Of a DNA stretch of 64,000 bases, positions 31,137 to 40,270 are shown piece by piece. Where the stretch lies: contig NZ_JADIJQ010000004.1 in assembly GCF_017355265.1 (NCBI RefSeq), positions 1-64,000 of the forward strand. The letters are read 5' to 3'. The notes under the pieces were generated by a model. It had not been told where the DNA came from. It was given only the letters and a program-made list of their open reading frames with translations, and made no database searches. The position numbers and the translations under genes were made by a program. The DNA is from Tessaracoccus sp. SD287. Its GTDB lineage: Bacteria > Actinomycetota > Actinomycetes > Propionibacteriales > Propionibacteriaceae. Numbering within the stretch: the first letter of the stretch is position 1; each line of letters begins with the position of its first letter.

Positions 31137-31437
31137 CCTGGTGGATCCTGCTGGCCTGCCTGGTGGCCTTCGCCACCAAACTGGCCGGGTACCTGCTGCC
31201 GGAATCGCTGCTCGAGAACCGGACGATGGTGGCGGTCACCTCGGCCATGACCATTGGACTGCTCGGCGCCCTGATCGCCACGAATGCGCTCACCAGGGGC
31301 ATTCGCTGGCGCTCGACTCCCGCATCCTGGCGGTGGTGGTGGCCCTGGTCGCCCTGCGGTTGCGGGCGCCGTTCATCCTGGTGGTGGTCCTGGGCGCGGC
31401 CTCCGTGGCCTTGGGACGGGCACTCGGCCTGCCCTGA
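31133..31437 (+). pseudogene. azlD: azlD, small subunit of amino acid exporter, frameshifted
   Basis: The N-terminal half (WWILLACLVAFATKLAGYLL ... IATNALTRG) reads in one frame to about 31299; the C-terminal half (HSLALDSRILAVVVALVALR ... LGRALGLP) reads in another frame to the stop at 31437. The switch is at a run of four Gs (31296-31299): one extra G would restore a normal 101-residue AzlD. The lesion could be a real single-base deletion, slippage or a sequencing error. Without the repair the first frame runs on to 31615 as non-homologous sequence inside ald. Confidence 0.8.
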
Positions 31438-31449
31438 GCCCGGTGCGGG

Positions 31450-32571
31450 TCAGGACGAACGGAGCACCGCTTCGGGCTCGACGTGGTCGAGGTGGTGGGC
31501 ACCGCCCACGGCCTGGTTGGTCAACACCCCCGCATGCGTCGACAGGCCCAACGCCAGCGCCGGGTCACCGGCGCAGGCCATCCGCCAGCCCTTGTCGGCC
31601 AGGGAGGTGACATAGGGCAGGGTCGCATTGGTCAGCGCCGAGGTCGAGGTCCGGGGCACCGCGCCGGGCATATTGCCGACGCAGTAGAACAGCGACTCGT
31701 GCACCCGGAAGGTCGGATGGGTGTGGGTGGTCGGATGACTGTCCTCGAAGCAGCCGCCCTGGTCAATCGCGATGTCGACCAGCACCGAGCCCTCGCGCAT
31801 GGAGGCCACGTCCTCGTTGGTGACCAACTTCGGGGCGGCGGCACCCGGCACCAGCACCGCACCAATGACCAGGTCGGCGGTGGCGACGGCCTCGGTGACA
31901 GCCATCAGGTTCGAGGCGATGGTGCGCACGGCACCACCGAACTGCTGGTCGATCGCCCGCAGCGTGGGCAGGCTGATGTCCAGCACGGTGACGTGGGCGC
32001 GCTGGCCCAGGGCGATCTCGGCGGCCCGACGTCCGGCGACACCGCCGCCCAGGATCACCACATTGGCCGGGGCCACCCCGGGCACACCGCCCAGCAGCAC
32101 CCCTCGTCCGCCCTGGGAACTCAGCAGGTGGTAGCCGCCGACAGCAGGCGCCAGCCGACCGGCGATCTCGCTCATCGGCGCCAGCAGCGGCAACGACCCA
32201 TCGAGCAGTTGGACGGTTTCGTAGGCCAACGAGGTGACCCCGGAACTCATCAGCGTCTCAGTGAGGTGCTTGTCGGCGGCCAGATGCAGGTAGGTGAACA
32301 GGGTCAGACCCTGGCGCAGGTGGCCGTACTCCTCGGCGACCGGCTCCTTGACCTTCAGCACCAGTTCGGCCTCACCCCACAGGGAGTCGACGTCGGCGAC
32401 GATGTCGGCCCCGGCCGAACGGTACTCCTCGTCGGTGAAGTGCGACCCGACGCCGGCCCCGGCCTCGACGGCCACGCTGTGCCCGTGCTCGACCAGGTGG
32501 TGGGCACCCGACGGGGTCAGCGCCACCCGGTTCTCCTGGTCCTTGACCTCGCGCGGGACGGCGATCCGCAT
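31450..32571 (-). CDS. ald: Alanine dehydrogenase
   Basis: 373 residues; NAD-dependent interconversion of L-alanine and pyruvate plus ammonia. Conserved elements are [21 protein letters not shown] at the start, the [10 protein letters not shown] segment containing a substrate-site histidine, the nucleotide-binding [18 protein letters not shown], and [20 protein letters not shown] 32571 follows AGGAG. It is divergent from the FUSC-like gene and convergent with azlD. It is usually induced when alanine is used or oxygen is limiting; no operator is recognised here. Confidence 0.95.
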   Translation of the reverse strand: MRIAVPREVKDQENRVALTPSGAHHLVEHGHSVAVEAGAGVGSHFTDEEYRSAGADIVADVDSLWGEAELVLKVKEPVAEEYGHLRQGLTLFTYLHLAADKHLTETLMSSGVTSLAYETVQLLDGSLPLLAPMSEIAGRLAPAVGGYHLLSSQGGRGVLLGGVPGVAPANVVILGGGVAGRRAAEIALGQRAHVTVLDISLPTLRAIDQQFGGAVRTIASNLMAVTEAVATADLVIGAVLVPGAAAPKLVTNEDVASMREGSVLVDIAIDQGGCFEDSHPTTHTHPTFRVHESLFYCVGNMPGAVPRTSTSALTNATLPYVTSLADKGWRMACAGDPALALGLSTHAGVLTNQAVGGAHHLDHVEPEAVLRSS

Positions 32572-32684
32572 GGCGTCTCCTGAATGGTGTGGTGTGCTGT
32601 CGGTGGGTGCTGCCCTTGCATCCTGCCACCCCGCGAGTGGGTGCGCACCGGACGACGCCCGACGCGCGGTGGCACACTTCGGTT

Positions 32685-33266
32685 GTGCATCCTGTGCTGG
32701 CCATCAACAAGGTGTCCGGTCGGTGGCCGGTCGCGCTGAAAGCAGCGATCGCGGTCGCCGGACCGGTCTTCGTCGCCGCGTGGGTGGGCGATGCGCGGTC
32801 GGGTCTGCACACCGGACTGGGTGCCTTCACGGTGCTCTACGGTCCCTACACCGCAGGACGATTCCGGGTCCGGCTGATGGTCCTGGTGGCCGCGGCGCTG
32901 ACCCTGTGCACCGCGGTCGGGGTGCTCACCCACCCCTGGCGGGTCGACACCGAGCAGGCGGCCGAGGACCGCCGTCACCTGTACTTCGAACTGCTCGAGT
33001 TGCAGCATGTTACCAACCAGTCACTGGTCGATCAGCCCCACCAGGTCGGGCCGTACCGGACGATGTTCACGGCGCTGGCAGATCTGGGCTACAGCGTGCT
33101 GGGGCCCTGTTGGCACCCCGAGACCTACCGGGTCAGGCGGGCTGCGTCGCGGGCGTCGTCCGCCGTGGCCGTGATCATGGCGCACCCGGTGACCCGACGC
33201 CGTCCGGCCCAGGACCTGTTGGCCGAGGTCGAGGCCGCCCGCAGCACCCTGAACGACTGGTCCTGA
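32685..33266 (+). CDS. Truncated FUSC-family membrane protein
   Basis: 193 residues from GTG 32685. The first 90 residues resemble the N-terminal membrane repeat of fusaric-acid-resistance/aromatic exporter proteins (VALKAAIAVAGPVF, LHTGLGAFTVLYGPYTAG); the rest is a soluble helical tail. Full-length FUSC proteins have a second membrane block, which is missing, so this is either a short subtype or a decayed gene. No ribosome site is seen; CACACT and six bases precede the GTG, a weak version of the leaderless promoter pattern. Confidence 0.6.
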   Translation: MHPVLAINKVSGRWPVALKAAIAVAGPVFVAAWVGDARSGLHTGLGAFTVLYGPYTAGRFRVRLMVLVAAALTLCTAVGVLTHPWRVDTEQAAEDRRHLYFELLELQHVTNQSLVDQPHQVGPYRTMFTALADLGYSVLGPCWHPETYRVRRAASRASSAVAVIMAHPVTRRRPAQDLLAEVEAARSTLNDWS

Positions 33267-33272
33267 GCACCC

Positions 33273-33950
33273 TCAGAACCCGGCGCTGGACCACACCTTG
33301 CCGGACGCGGTCACCAGTTCGACGCGTTGCAGCCCCGATGCGGGGGCGGGCACGACCCAGGACGCGGACTGGTCGTCCATCGTGTAGCTGCCGGCGTTGC
33401 GTCGAAGCCCGGCCCGGTCGACGATGACGCAGTCGTAGGTGAGCCCGGCGCGTCCTGCCGTGATGCTGACAACCACCTGCTGGCGTCCGTCCAGGGTGAG
33501 CAGGGCGACGTTGCCCACCTGGGCGCCCTGATTGGTGAGCAACGGCACCGATGCCACCTGTGCGGGCTCAGCGGGCCCGGGGGAGCGCACCAGCAGGGTG
33601 CCGCCGACGCCCAGCAGGGCACCCACCAGCATCGCCGCCGCCACCAGCAGCGCGGCGGTCCTACGTCCGAGCCCGCGGGCAGGCGCCCGGTGGGTGGCAG
33701 CCGCCAGGGGCGTGGCGGGGGGATCCGAGAGTCCCATCCGGTCGAGCACCCGCCCGGAGAAGCCTGCGGGCGGGGCGATCGCGGGGGTCGCCGCCAGCAC
33801 CTGTTGCACGTCCAGGTCAATGGACGCGTACTGCCCGCGACAACTGCCGCAGCCAGCCAGGTGGTCGTTCAGGGCTGCGGCCTGCTCCGTGGGGACGTCG
33901 CGCAGCGCCAGGGCCACGAGGTCGTCGAACGGGGGATGCTGCTCAGTCAT
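33273..33950 (-). CDS. Zinc-binding anti-sigma factor (RskA-like)
   Basis: 225 residues from ATG 33950. The cytosolic N-terminus has the anti-sigma zinc motif HLAGCGSC (HxxxCxxC, residues about 29-36), a membrane helix near residues 95-117, and an outside C-terminal domain similar to RskA. It should hold the sigma factor encoded immediately upstream and release it on proteolysis. The two genes overlap by 8 bases. Convergent with the FUSC-like gene, 6 bases apart. Confidence 0.88.
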   Translation of the reverse strand: MTEQHPPFDDLVALALRDVPTEQAAALNDHLAGCGSCRGQYASIDLDVQQVLAATPAIAPPAGFSGRVLDRMGLSDPPATPLAAATHRAPARGLGRRTAALLVAAAMLVGALLGVGGTLLVRSPGPAEPAQVASVPLLTNQGAQVGNVALLTLDGRQQVVVSITAGRAGLTYDCVIVDRAGLRRNAGSYTMDDQSASWVVPAPASGLQRVELVTASGKVWSSAGF

Positions 33951-34512
33951 GGTCGCCCACCTCCAGGGAACGTCGCAGTCGCCGCAGGCCGGTACGGATT
34001 CGGGTCTTGGCGGTGCCCAGCGGAATGTTCTCGTGGTCGGCGACCTGTTGGGCGGTGTGGCCGCCGATGACGGCCAGGATGACGGCGCGGGCCTGTTCGA
34101 CCGGCAGCTGCGAGACCTGCCGTGCTGCCTCCACCGCCTCGAGGTGGACGCCGATGTCACCCTCGGCCCGCCCACGCAGGGTGGTCGAGACCAGTTGTTC
34201 GAGCAGGTCGCGGTCGGTGGGCGTGGCCCGCCGCGCCCGCAGTGCGTCAATGGCCAGGTTCCTGGTGATGGTCAACAACCAGGTCAGCACCGACCCGCGG
34301 CGCGGGTCATAGGTCTGGGCGGCACGCCATGCCCGCAGAAAGGCCTCCTGGCTGACGTCCTCGGCCAGTCCGCGATCGCGGGTGATCGAGACCGCCACCC
34401 CGAAGACCGGTCCCTCGAACCGTCGGACGAAGGCGACGGTGGCCTGCTCATCGTTGACCGCCAGGCCCGCCACCAGGGCAGCGTCCGGCGCCCGGTCGGC
34501 CAGCGAGAACAT
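33943..34512 (-). CDS. ECF sigma factor, SigK-like
   Basis: 189 residues from ATG 34512; the frame extends to a TTG at 34599 (218 residues), and the true start is uncertain because neither has a good ribosome site. Sigma-2 (GLAEDVSQEAFLRAWRAAQTYDPRRGSVLTWLLTITRN) and sigma-4 (LPVEQARAVILAVIGGHTAQQVADHENIPLGTAKTRIRTGLRRLR) regions are complete when read piecewise. The class is SigK-like because of this similarity and the adjoining RskA-like protein and secreted protein. Confidence 0.85.
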   Translation of the reverse strand: MFSLADRAPDAALVAGLAVNDEQATVAFVRRFEGPVFGVAVSITRDRGLAEDVSQEAFLRAWRAAQTYDPRRGSVLTWLLTITRNLAIDALRARRATPTDRDLLEQLVSTTLRGRAEGDIGVHLEAVEAARQVSQLPVEQARAVILAVIGGHTAQQVADHENIPLGTAKTRIRTGLRRLRRSLEVGDHD

Positions 34513-34523
34513 CGTCACATGAG

Positions 34524-34593
34524 GTGATACGTCCGGGGTGCCCGCAGGGATTGCCTCGGGACGCAATCTCTCGCGCCGTTTCACGCGTATCAC
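34524..34593. promoter_or_regulatory. Inverted repeat in the sigma/lipoprotein divergent region
   Basis: GTGATACG (34524-34531) is repeated inverted as CGTATCAC (34586-34593). If GTGATACG contains the -10 for this ECF sigma, each arm would face one of the two divergent transcription units (sigma operon, lipoprotein operon), as in autoregulated ECF loci. No matching -35 pair is evident. Confidence 0.3.
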
Positions 34594-34654
34594 TGACAAC
34601 CCCCTTCCCGGGGTTGGCGACGCGCAGCGCGCCGTCCTTCATCAAGGAGGAACC

Positions 34655-35254
34655 ATGCCCAGTCCGTCAGCATTCCGCAGCATCCTCGCCGCCGGGTGCA
34701 CCCTCGCCGTGCTCGCGCTCGCCAGTTGTTCGGCCGACTCCGCCGACCCGGCGGCCACGGCGGCGCCGTCCACGTCGGTCCAGTCCACCACGACCACGGC
34801 GCAGACGTCGTCCGAGTCATCGATGTCCCAGACCTCCAGTTCCCAGACCTCCAGTTCCGAGACCTCGGGCAGCACGGACGCGTCCACCACCGCGTCGCCC
34901 GCCGCCGGCGCCGTGCTGGCCCTGAAGATGGCCGACAACCCGCTCGGGTCGATCCTGGTCGACGGCGCGGGGATGACCCTGTACATGTTCACCAAGGACA
35001 GCGCCAACACCAGTGCCTGCGAGGGCCAGTGCCTGGTCGCCTGGCCGCCACTGATCGGCGTCCCGACCGAAGGTGCGGGCGTCGATGACTCGAAGCTCGG
35101 CTCGTTCACCAGGGCCGACGGCCGGGTCCAGGCGACCTACAACGGTTGGCCGCTGTACTACTGGATGAATGACGCCAAGCCGGGCGACGCCACCGGCCAG
35201 AAGGTGCAGGGCGTCTGGTACGTGCTGGACCGCGACGGCGAACCGATCAAGTAG
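34655..35254 (+). CDS. COG4315-type lipoprotein
   Basis: 199 residues from ATG 34655 (AAGGAGGA upstream). Signal peptide with lipobox LALASC, so lipid-anchored; then a roughly 65-residue Ser/Thr-rich linker including two tandem SQTSS units; then a conserved domain of about 110 residues with the paired YMF-type and YYW motifs (MTLYMFTKDSANTSACEGQC and GWPLYYWMNDAKPGD). Such proteins form part of SigK-like stress loci; their biochemical role is not established. Likely co-transcribed with the DUF2231 gene 6 bases downstream. Confidence 0.85.
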   Translation: MPSPSAFRSILAAGCTLAVLALASCSADSADPAATAAPSTSVQSTTTTAQTSSESSMSQTSSSQTSSSETSGSTDASTTASPAAGAVLALKMADNPLGSILVDGAGMTLYMFTKDSANTSACEGQCLVAWPPLIGVPTEGAGVDDSKLGSFTRADGRVQATYNGWPLYYWMNDAKPGDATGQKVQGVWYVLDRDGEPIK

Positions 35255-35260
35255 CCGACG

Positions 35261-35710
35261 ATGAACGTCTTCGGGCTGCCACTGCACCCCCTGGTGGTGC
35301 ACGCTGTCGTCATCCTGGTGCCGTTGGCAGCACTCGGCGCACTGTTGGTGGTCGCGCTGCCCCGACTGCGCCCCGCCTATGGCTGGTTGACGGTGGCGTT
35401 CGCGGCGGCGGGGGCCGCCTCGGCGATCGTCGCCCGGATCTCGGGCCAGGCACTGGCCGAGGACCTCGCGCTCACCAACTCGGCGCGGGTGGCCCGGCAC
35501 ATGGCGCTCGGCGCCTGGACGCCCTGGCCGACGCTCGTCCTGGCGTTGTCCCTGGCCGGGTTCACCTGGGCCACCCGGCACCGGGGCGAGGACCGGAAGG
35601 TGACCCTGGTTCGGGTCAGCGGGGCTGCGACGGTCGTCGCCGCGGTCGTCAGTCTCGTCCTGGTGGGGTTGACGGGCCATGCCGGCGCGGCCGCGGTGTG
35701 GGGCACCTAG
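35261..35710 (+). CDS. DUF2231-family membrane protein
   Basis: 149 residues with four membrane helices and the family's N-terminal LPLHPLVVHAVVILVPLAAL signature, including two histidines in the first helix. It starts 6 bases after the lipoprotein stop. Proteins of this family may bind haem or take part in electron transfer at the membrane, but that is not shown by this sequence. Confidence 0.8.
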   Translation: MNVFGLPLHPLVVHAVVILVPLAALGALLVVALPRLRPAYGWLTVAFAAAGAASAIVARISGQALAEDLALTNSARVARHMALGAWTPWPTLVLALSLAGFTWATRHRGEDRKVTLVRVSGAATVVAAVVSLVLVGLTGHAGAAAVWGT

Positions 35711-35789
35711 CGGGGCGCGGCGTGGGTGAATGACACCGGTGTAGTTCTCCCCAGGTGTGGACAACCCTGTGGACAACTCATGGAGGGGG

Positions 35790-36581
35790 TCAGGGGGTGC
35801 CGATGGAGCGTCGCCCACGCAACGCGCCGAAGAGGTTCCTGAGTTGTGAGGTGCGGTGCCGCAGACCCATCAGGGTGGTCGTCTTGATGGCCTCCTTGAC
35901 GACGTGACTGCCCATCTTGGAGTCGCCGCGTTCGCGTTCGATGAAGTCGATCGGCACCTCGACGATCCGGTAGCCCTTGCGGTAGGCGTTCCAGGTCAGG
36001 TCACGCTGGATGCCGTAGCCCTGGCGGTCAATGGCACCGCCGCTGATGATGTCGCGCAGCACCGGTGCCTTGAAGGCATTCAACCCACCGGTGACGTCCT
36101 TGATCGGCATGCCGAGCATCACCTGGATGTAGAGCGAGCCGCCGCGGCTGAGGAACTCGCGCGACTTGGGCCAGTTCACGATGGAACCGCCCGGCACCCA
36201 GCGCGACCCCTTGACCATGTCGGCGCCCTCGACCAGGGCCGTGAGCAGACGGGGGAGTTGCTCGGGCTGGTGGGACCCGTCGGCGTCGTGCTCCACCACC
36301 ACGTCATAGCCCTGTTCCAGGGCCCACTCGAAGGAGTCCAGGTAGGCGGCACCCAGCCCCTCCTTGCCGCGACGGTGGTTCACGTGGACGTGGTCGTCGG
36401 CGGCGGCGAGGTCGTCGGCCAGGCGGCCGGTGCCGTCGGGGGAGTTGTCGTCGGCCACCAGGATGTGGGCCTCGGGCACCGACGTGCGCAGCCGCCTGAC
36501 GATCGGCTCGATGTTCTCGACCTCGTTGTAGGTGGGAATGATCACCAGCACCTTGCCCAGACCGGGGTACTCATCAGCCAT
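35790..36581 (-). CDS. Polyprenol monophosphomannose synthase
   Basis: 263 residues, GT2 glycosyltransferase of the dolichol-phosphate-mannose synthase type without membrane helices. Motifs: VIIPTYNEVENI, VADDNSPDGTG, VVEHDADGSHQPE (metal-binding DxD-like site) and GSRWVPGG. It moves mannose from GDP-mannose to polyprenyl phosphate, the donor for outside mannosylation of lipoglycans and proteins. ATG 36581 follows AAGGAG. A TAGCGT -10 lies at 36618-36623. Confidence 0.92.
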   Translation of the reverse strand: MADEYPGLGKVLVIIPTYNEVENIEPIVRRLRTSVPEAHILVADDNSPDGTGRLADDLAAADDHVHVNHRRGKEGLGAAYLDSFEWALEQGYDVVVEHDADGSHQPEQLPRLLTALVEGADMVKGSRWVPGGSIVNWPKSREFLSRGGSLYIQVMLGMPIKDVTGGLNAFKAPVLRDIISGGAIDRQGYGIQRDLTWNAYRKGYRIVEVPIDFIERERGDSKMGSHVVKEAIKTTTLMGLRHRTSQLRNLFGALRGRRSIGTP

Positions 36582-36661
36582 GTCGTGCTCCTTCCAGCGG
36601 CGGTTTGCCTCGGCCCCACGCTACCGGGCCGCGGTGTCTCGGCGCGCTGGCGCATCGCCTT

Positions 36662-38269
36662 TCACTGCCGGGGCGCGGTCCCGGGGGGCAGTCCTGGGCC
36701 AATGGTCTCCAACAGCACCTCCGGATGATCACGCCTGACCCACTTCACCTGCCATTCATCGGCGAACAAGGCCAGCAGGACCCCGTCGGAACGGGCGGCC
36801 ACCTCGACGCCCTGGCGTTGTTCCACCACGGGGGCGTCGGCGGCGGTCGTGGCCAGGGCCAGGGTGTAGGGCAGGTTCTCGAGCAGCACCGGGCAACTGA
36901 ACTCGCTCTCCATGCGGTGGGAGGCCACCTCGAACTGCATCGGGCCCACCGCGGCGAGGATCGGCGCGTTGCCGGGACGACGCTCGGAGCGCAACACCTG
37001 GATGACGCCCTCCTGGTCGAGCTGGTCGATGCCGCGCAGGAACTGCTTGTACCGCGACGGGTCTCGGGGGCTCGCCACCCGGAAGTGCTCGGGGGCGAAG
37101 GGCGGGATGGGTGGGAAGCTGACCGCCGGACCGGTGTAGAGGGTGTCCCCGGCACGCAGGTCGCCGGCATTGACCAGGCCAATGATGTCGCCCGGGTGAG
37201 CGGTGTCCAGGGTTTCGCGCCCGCGACCCATGACGCTGTGCACGTACTTTGTGGCGAAACCGCGTCGGGTGCGGGCATGGGTGACCACCTCACCGCGCTC
37301 AAAGCTGCCTGAGCAGACCCGTGCGAACGCGAGGCGGTCGCGGTGGGCGCGGTCCATCCCGGCCTGCACCTTGAACACCTGGGCGCTGAACGGGGCGTCG
37401 AGTTCGCGGACCCGGCCCTGGGTGTCCGGACGGGGGCTGGGAGAGGGGGCGAGGCGTTCCAGGACGTCCAGCAACTGGCCGACGCCGAAGTTGAGGGCAG
37501 CGGCGGTGAACAGCACCGGGGTCGAGTCCTGGGCCAAGAAGGAGTCCTGGTCATGGTCGTAGTCGTCGGCCGACAGCAGTTCGTGCTCCTCCTGGGCGGT
37601 CGTCCAGTCCTGGCCGATCTCGGCCAGTGCCTCCTGCGGATCGAGCCGTTCCTGCCCGGCCAGGGTGCTGCCGCCCGCGGTGCGGGTGAACCGGATGAAG
37701 TCGCCGGTGGCGCGGTCGACCACACCGTGGAAGTCGCCGGCGATGCCGACGGGCCAGGTCAGCGGAGTGGGACGCATGCCCGTGCGCACCTGGATCTCGT
37801 CCAACAGTTCCAGGGCCTCCAGGCCGGGGCGGTCCCACTTGTTGACGACGGTGATGATCGGGATGCGCCGCGCCCGGCACACCTCGAACAACTTCATGGT
37901 CTGGGTCTCCATGCCCTTGGCGGCGTCCAGCAGCATCACTGCGCAGTCGACGGCGGTGAGCACCCGGTAGGTGTCCTCGGAGAAGTCTGCGTGGCCGGGG
38001 GTGTCCACCAGGTTCAACAGCGCACCGCCATGGCTGAACTGCAGCGCCGAGGAACTGATGGAGATGCCGCGAGCGCGTTCCATGTCCATCCAGTCCGACA
38101 CGGTGGCGCGGCGTCCCGCCTTGCCGTGGGTGGCGCCGGCCTCACCGATCACCTGGGCGTGCAACAGCAACGCCTCTGTCAGGGTGGACTTGCCGGCGTC
38201 GGGGTGACTGATCACCGCGAAGGTGCGACGGGTCGATGCCTCGTCTGCTGCATGCGAGCCGTGTGCCAC
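36662..38269 (-). CDS. prfC: Peptide chain release factor 3
   Basis: 535 residues from GTG 38269, with AAAGGAG 9 bases upstream; length close to E. coli RF3 (529). GTPase motifs SHPDAGKSTLTE (G1), RARGISI (G2), DTPGHADFSEDT (G3) and NKWDRPG (G4) are intact. It recycles RF1/RF2 from the ribosome after peptide release. It marks the right end of conserved chromosomal genes before the metal island. Confidence 0.95.
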   Translation of the reverse strand: MAHGSHAADEASTRRTFAVISHPDAGKSTLTEALLLHAQVIGEAGATHGKAGRRATVSDWMDMERARGISISSSALQFSHGGALLNLVDTPGHADFSEDTYRVLTAVDCAVMLLDAAKGMETQTMKLFEVCRARRIPIITVVNKWDRPGLEALELLDEIQVRTGMRPTPLTWPVGIAGDFHGVVDRATGDFIRFTRTAGGSTLAGQERLDPQEALAEIGQDWTTAQEEHELLSADDYDHDQDSFLAQDSTPVLFTAAALNFGVGQLLDVLERLAPSPSPRPDTQGRVRELDAPFSAQVFKVQAGMDRAHRDRLAFARVCSGSFERGEVVTHARTRRGFATKYVHSVMGRGRETLDTAHPGDIIGLVNAGDLRAGDTLYTGPAVSFPPIPPFAPEHFRVASPRDPSRYKQFLRGIDQLDQEGVIQVLRSERRPGNAPILAAVGPMQFEVASHRMESEFSCPVLLENLPYTLALATTAADAPVVEQRQGVEVAARSDGVLLALFADEWQVKWVRRDHPEVLLETIGPGLPPGTAPRQ

Positions 38270-38334
38270 GCGATGGGCTCCTTTCGCCAGTCGCCCAGCA
38301 TACGCCGGTGGCGGCAGGGGACCGCCCACCCGGC

Positions 38335-38955
38335 TCACAGCCGACTGGTGGCCTCCTGCAGCAGCGAGCCCGGTTCGAGCCACATGGACGGGTAGTTGCC
38401 GTGCCACAGCTTGTTCCCGTCCTCGTCGATGAGGACGAATCCGTGACCCGGCAGGCCGGGGTGCATCCCCTTGTCGAGGGTGTCGTAGGCCTTTGACACG
38501 GTGCCGTCGTCCAGCAGGTACGGGGTGGTGACCGAGAAGGTGTCCAGGTCGGGCTGGATCTGCTCGCGGGTGTTCATCACGATCGGCAGCACGACGATTC
38601 CAGCCTGCTTGAAGCCGGGCTCCTTCTCGATGGCCGCCATCTGCTGCGTGCACGAGCCGCATCCGGCGCCTTCATTGAAGTACAGCAGCACCGGCTTGCC
38701 CCGATAGTCCGACAGCGACACGGTCGTGCCAGCCGTCGTGGCGAGGCTGAACCCGGGTGCCTTGCCCGAGGCCTCACCCTGTTCGGGCTGGGCACTCCAC
38801 AGGCCATAGGTCACGATTCCGATGATGGCCAGGGTGACGACGCCGGTGACGAGCCGCATCCACACTTGCAGACGCCTCTGGCGCGACGCCTGCTGGACCT
38901 GCAATCCGTGGAGGTGCTCGCGTCGGCTGGTGGTGGTGGTGTCCTTGGTTGACAT
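38335..38955 (-). CDS. Membrane-anchored thioredoxin-fold (TlpA/peroxiredoxin-like) protein
   Basis: 206 residues. A membrane anchor (about 33-53) is followed by a thioredoxin-like domain with NEGAGCGSCTQQMAAIE, a CxxC redox pair in a peroxiredoxin-like setting, and GLPGHGFVLIDEDG. It is predicted to work outside the cell membrane as a thiol oxidoreductase, receiving electrons from the CcdA-like protein encoded 2 bases upstream. In a copper island it could protect or reduce secreted cuproproteins; that is inference. Confidence 0.8.
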   Translation of the reverse strand: MSTKDTTTTSRREHLHGLQVQQASRQRRLQVWMRLVTGVVTLAIIGIVTYGLWSAQPEQGEASGKAPGFSLATTAGTTVSLSDYRGKPVLLYFNEGAGCGSCTQQMAAIEKEPGFKQAGIVVLPIVMNTREQIQPDLDTFSVTTPYLLDDGTVSKAYDTLDKGMHPGLPGHGFVLIDEDGNKLWHGNYPSMWLEPGSLLQEATSRL

Positions 38956-38957
38956 GG

Positions 38958-39914
38958 TCAGTCCCTCGCTGCAGCTGTGGTGTCGTGGCAGGACGGTGAT
39001 TCCGCTGCCGTGGTGTCCGGTCCGGTGTCCGGTCCGGTCGGCGTGGCTGGACGTCGCCTGTCACGCAGGGTGAACCAGACGAACAGGCCGACCAGCATCA
39101 GCAACCCGATGCCCAGGAGCGGCTCGGGCACCGGGGACAGCCACCGCAGAGTGGTCTGTGCGGCCCCGGTGACCCCATCGCCGGCTGCCCGCTGGAACCA
39201 GTTCCCCGTGCCGGTCATCGTCGCCGCGCCCGCCAGGGTGATCACCCACACGCCCATCACGATGAAAGTGATGGCCACCAGCAGGTTCACCGAGTTGGTG
39301 CGCAAGGTGCGGCCCGCCACGCTCAGCCGGATCGGGCGCGCCTTGCCCCAGCCCCGTTCCCGGACCCGCGCCGCGTCCCACACCAGCGCCATCACGAACA
39401 GGGGCACGACCATGCCGAACACGAAGGCCAACCCAAGCAGCAAGCCGCCGGCGGGGTTACCTGACAGCGCCGACAACGTCATCACGCCGGCCAGAACAGG
39501 TGCGCAGCAACTGGACGCGATGCCCGAGAAGACGCCGAGGCTGAAGAACGTGGCGGTGTCACCGCGGGTGGCGTCCGGTGCCCGCAGGACCGACGGCATC
39601 GACCACATCCGGCCGCTCAGGGCCAGCAGGCCAAGCGCGATCATGAGCAGGCCGCCAGCCCAGTAGAGCACCTGGTGGTACTTGGCGATGGCGCCAGCCA
39701 GCAGGCTCACGCCGAGCGTGATGGGGACGAGGACGAGGGCCAGACCGCCGGCGAAGACGAACGTGAGTGGCAACAGACGCCAGCGGTTGTTCTTCACCGC
39801 CGCAGCCAGGTAGGACGGCGCCAGGAAGACGATGCAGCAGGGCGCGAACAGGGCGACCGCCCCGGCGAAGAAGGCGGCCAGGATGCTGCCGGTGGCGAGC
39901 AGCTCAGATCCCAT
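38958..39914 (-). CDS. CcdA/DsbD-like transmembrane thiol transporter
   Basis: 318 residues from ATG 39914 with AGAGG upstream; GTG 39923 is an alternative. Eight or so membrane helices. Two cysteine pairs sit in conserved helices: FAPCCIVFLAPSYLAA (about 27-28) and IASSCCAPVLAGV (about 136-137), the pattern expected of CcdA-type electron conduits from cytosolic thioredoxin to outside thiols. The C-terminal tail is polar. Overlaps the preceding thiol gene by 11 bases. Confidence 0.85.
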   Translation of the reverse strand: MGSELLATGSILAAFFAGAVALFAPCCIVFLAPSYLAAAVKNNRWRLLPLTFVFAGGLALVLVPITLGVSLLAGAIAKYHQVLYWAGGLLMIALGLLALSGRMWSMPSVLRAPDATRGDTATFFSLGVFSGIASSCCAPVLAGVMTLSALSGNPAGGLLLGLAFVFGMVVPLFVMALVWDAARVRERGWGKARPIRLSVAGRTLRTNSVNLLVAITFIVMGVWVITLAGAATMTGTGNWFQRAAGDGVTGAAQTTLRWLSPVPEPLLGIGLLMLVGLFVWFTLRDRRRPATPTGPDTGPDTTAAESPSCHDTTAAARD

Positions 39915-40227
39915 GAACCGCACCTCTCGAGGCGAGCGCGCGGTCCAGCTTCCGGCGCGGCATCCTGCCGGAACTGAAGAACGCGCCGTCCAGCAGGACG
40001 AGGGGGAACATCTGGGGCCGGTGTTCCGACAGCAGTGCGCGTCCTCGTTCTGAGTCGGCGGGCACCACGTCGAGGTGCAGGACTCCGCTGGCCGCGCGCT
40101 CGTCCAGATCCGCGTGGGTGTCCTCGCACCAGTGGCATCCTTCGCTGGTGACCAGGGTGATGGCCGGCCGCGTGGCGATGGCCGTGTCGCGGACGGGGGG
40201 TGTTGAATGACGATTCACGCTCAACAT
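39904..40227 (-). CDS. Glutaredoxin/thioredoxin-like protein
   Basis: 107 residues with a short thioredoxin fold and the active pair in TSEGCHWCEDTHADLD; the cis-Pro loop reads QMFPLVLLDG. Cytosolic. ATG 40227 has a very close purine stretch; GTG 40218 is a possible start. Together with the CcdA-like and TlpA-like genes it forms a cytosol-to-outside electron relay. Confidence 0.75.
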   Translation of the reverse strand: MLSVNRHSTPPVRDTAIATRPAITLVTSEGCHWCEDTHADLDERAASGVLHLDVVPADSERGRALLSEHRPQMFPLVLLDGAFFSSGRMPRRKLDRALASRGAVHGI

Positions 40228-40252
40228 GCTTCCTCGGTCGTCCCGGGCGGGC

Positions 40253-40270
40253 GATCAAGCGAGGGTCAAG
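40253..40270 (-). promoter_or_regulatory. Tandem heptamer box C (candidate response-regulator site)
   Basis: Minus strand CTTGACC-CTCG-CTTGATC, 11-base period, overlapping the csoR stop and 25 bases ahead of the thiol gene ATG. Its distance to a start codon is shorter than for the other boxes. Confidence 0.4.

Noticed and set aside
35757-35780. Two TGTGGACAAC units before the mannosyltransferase end
   Set aside because: Only two copies, with no protein or promoter context; may be chance or a DnaA-box-like sequence, but not enough to call.
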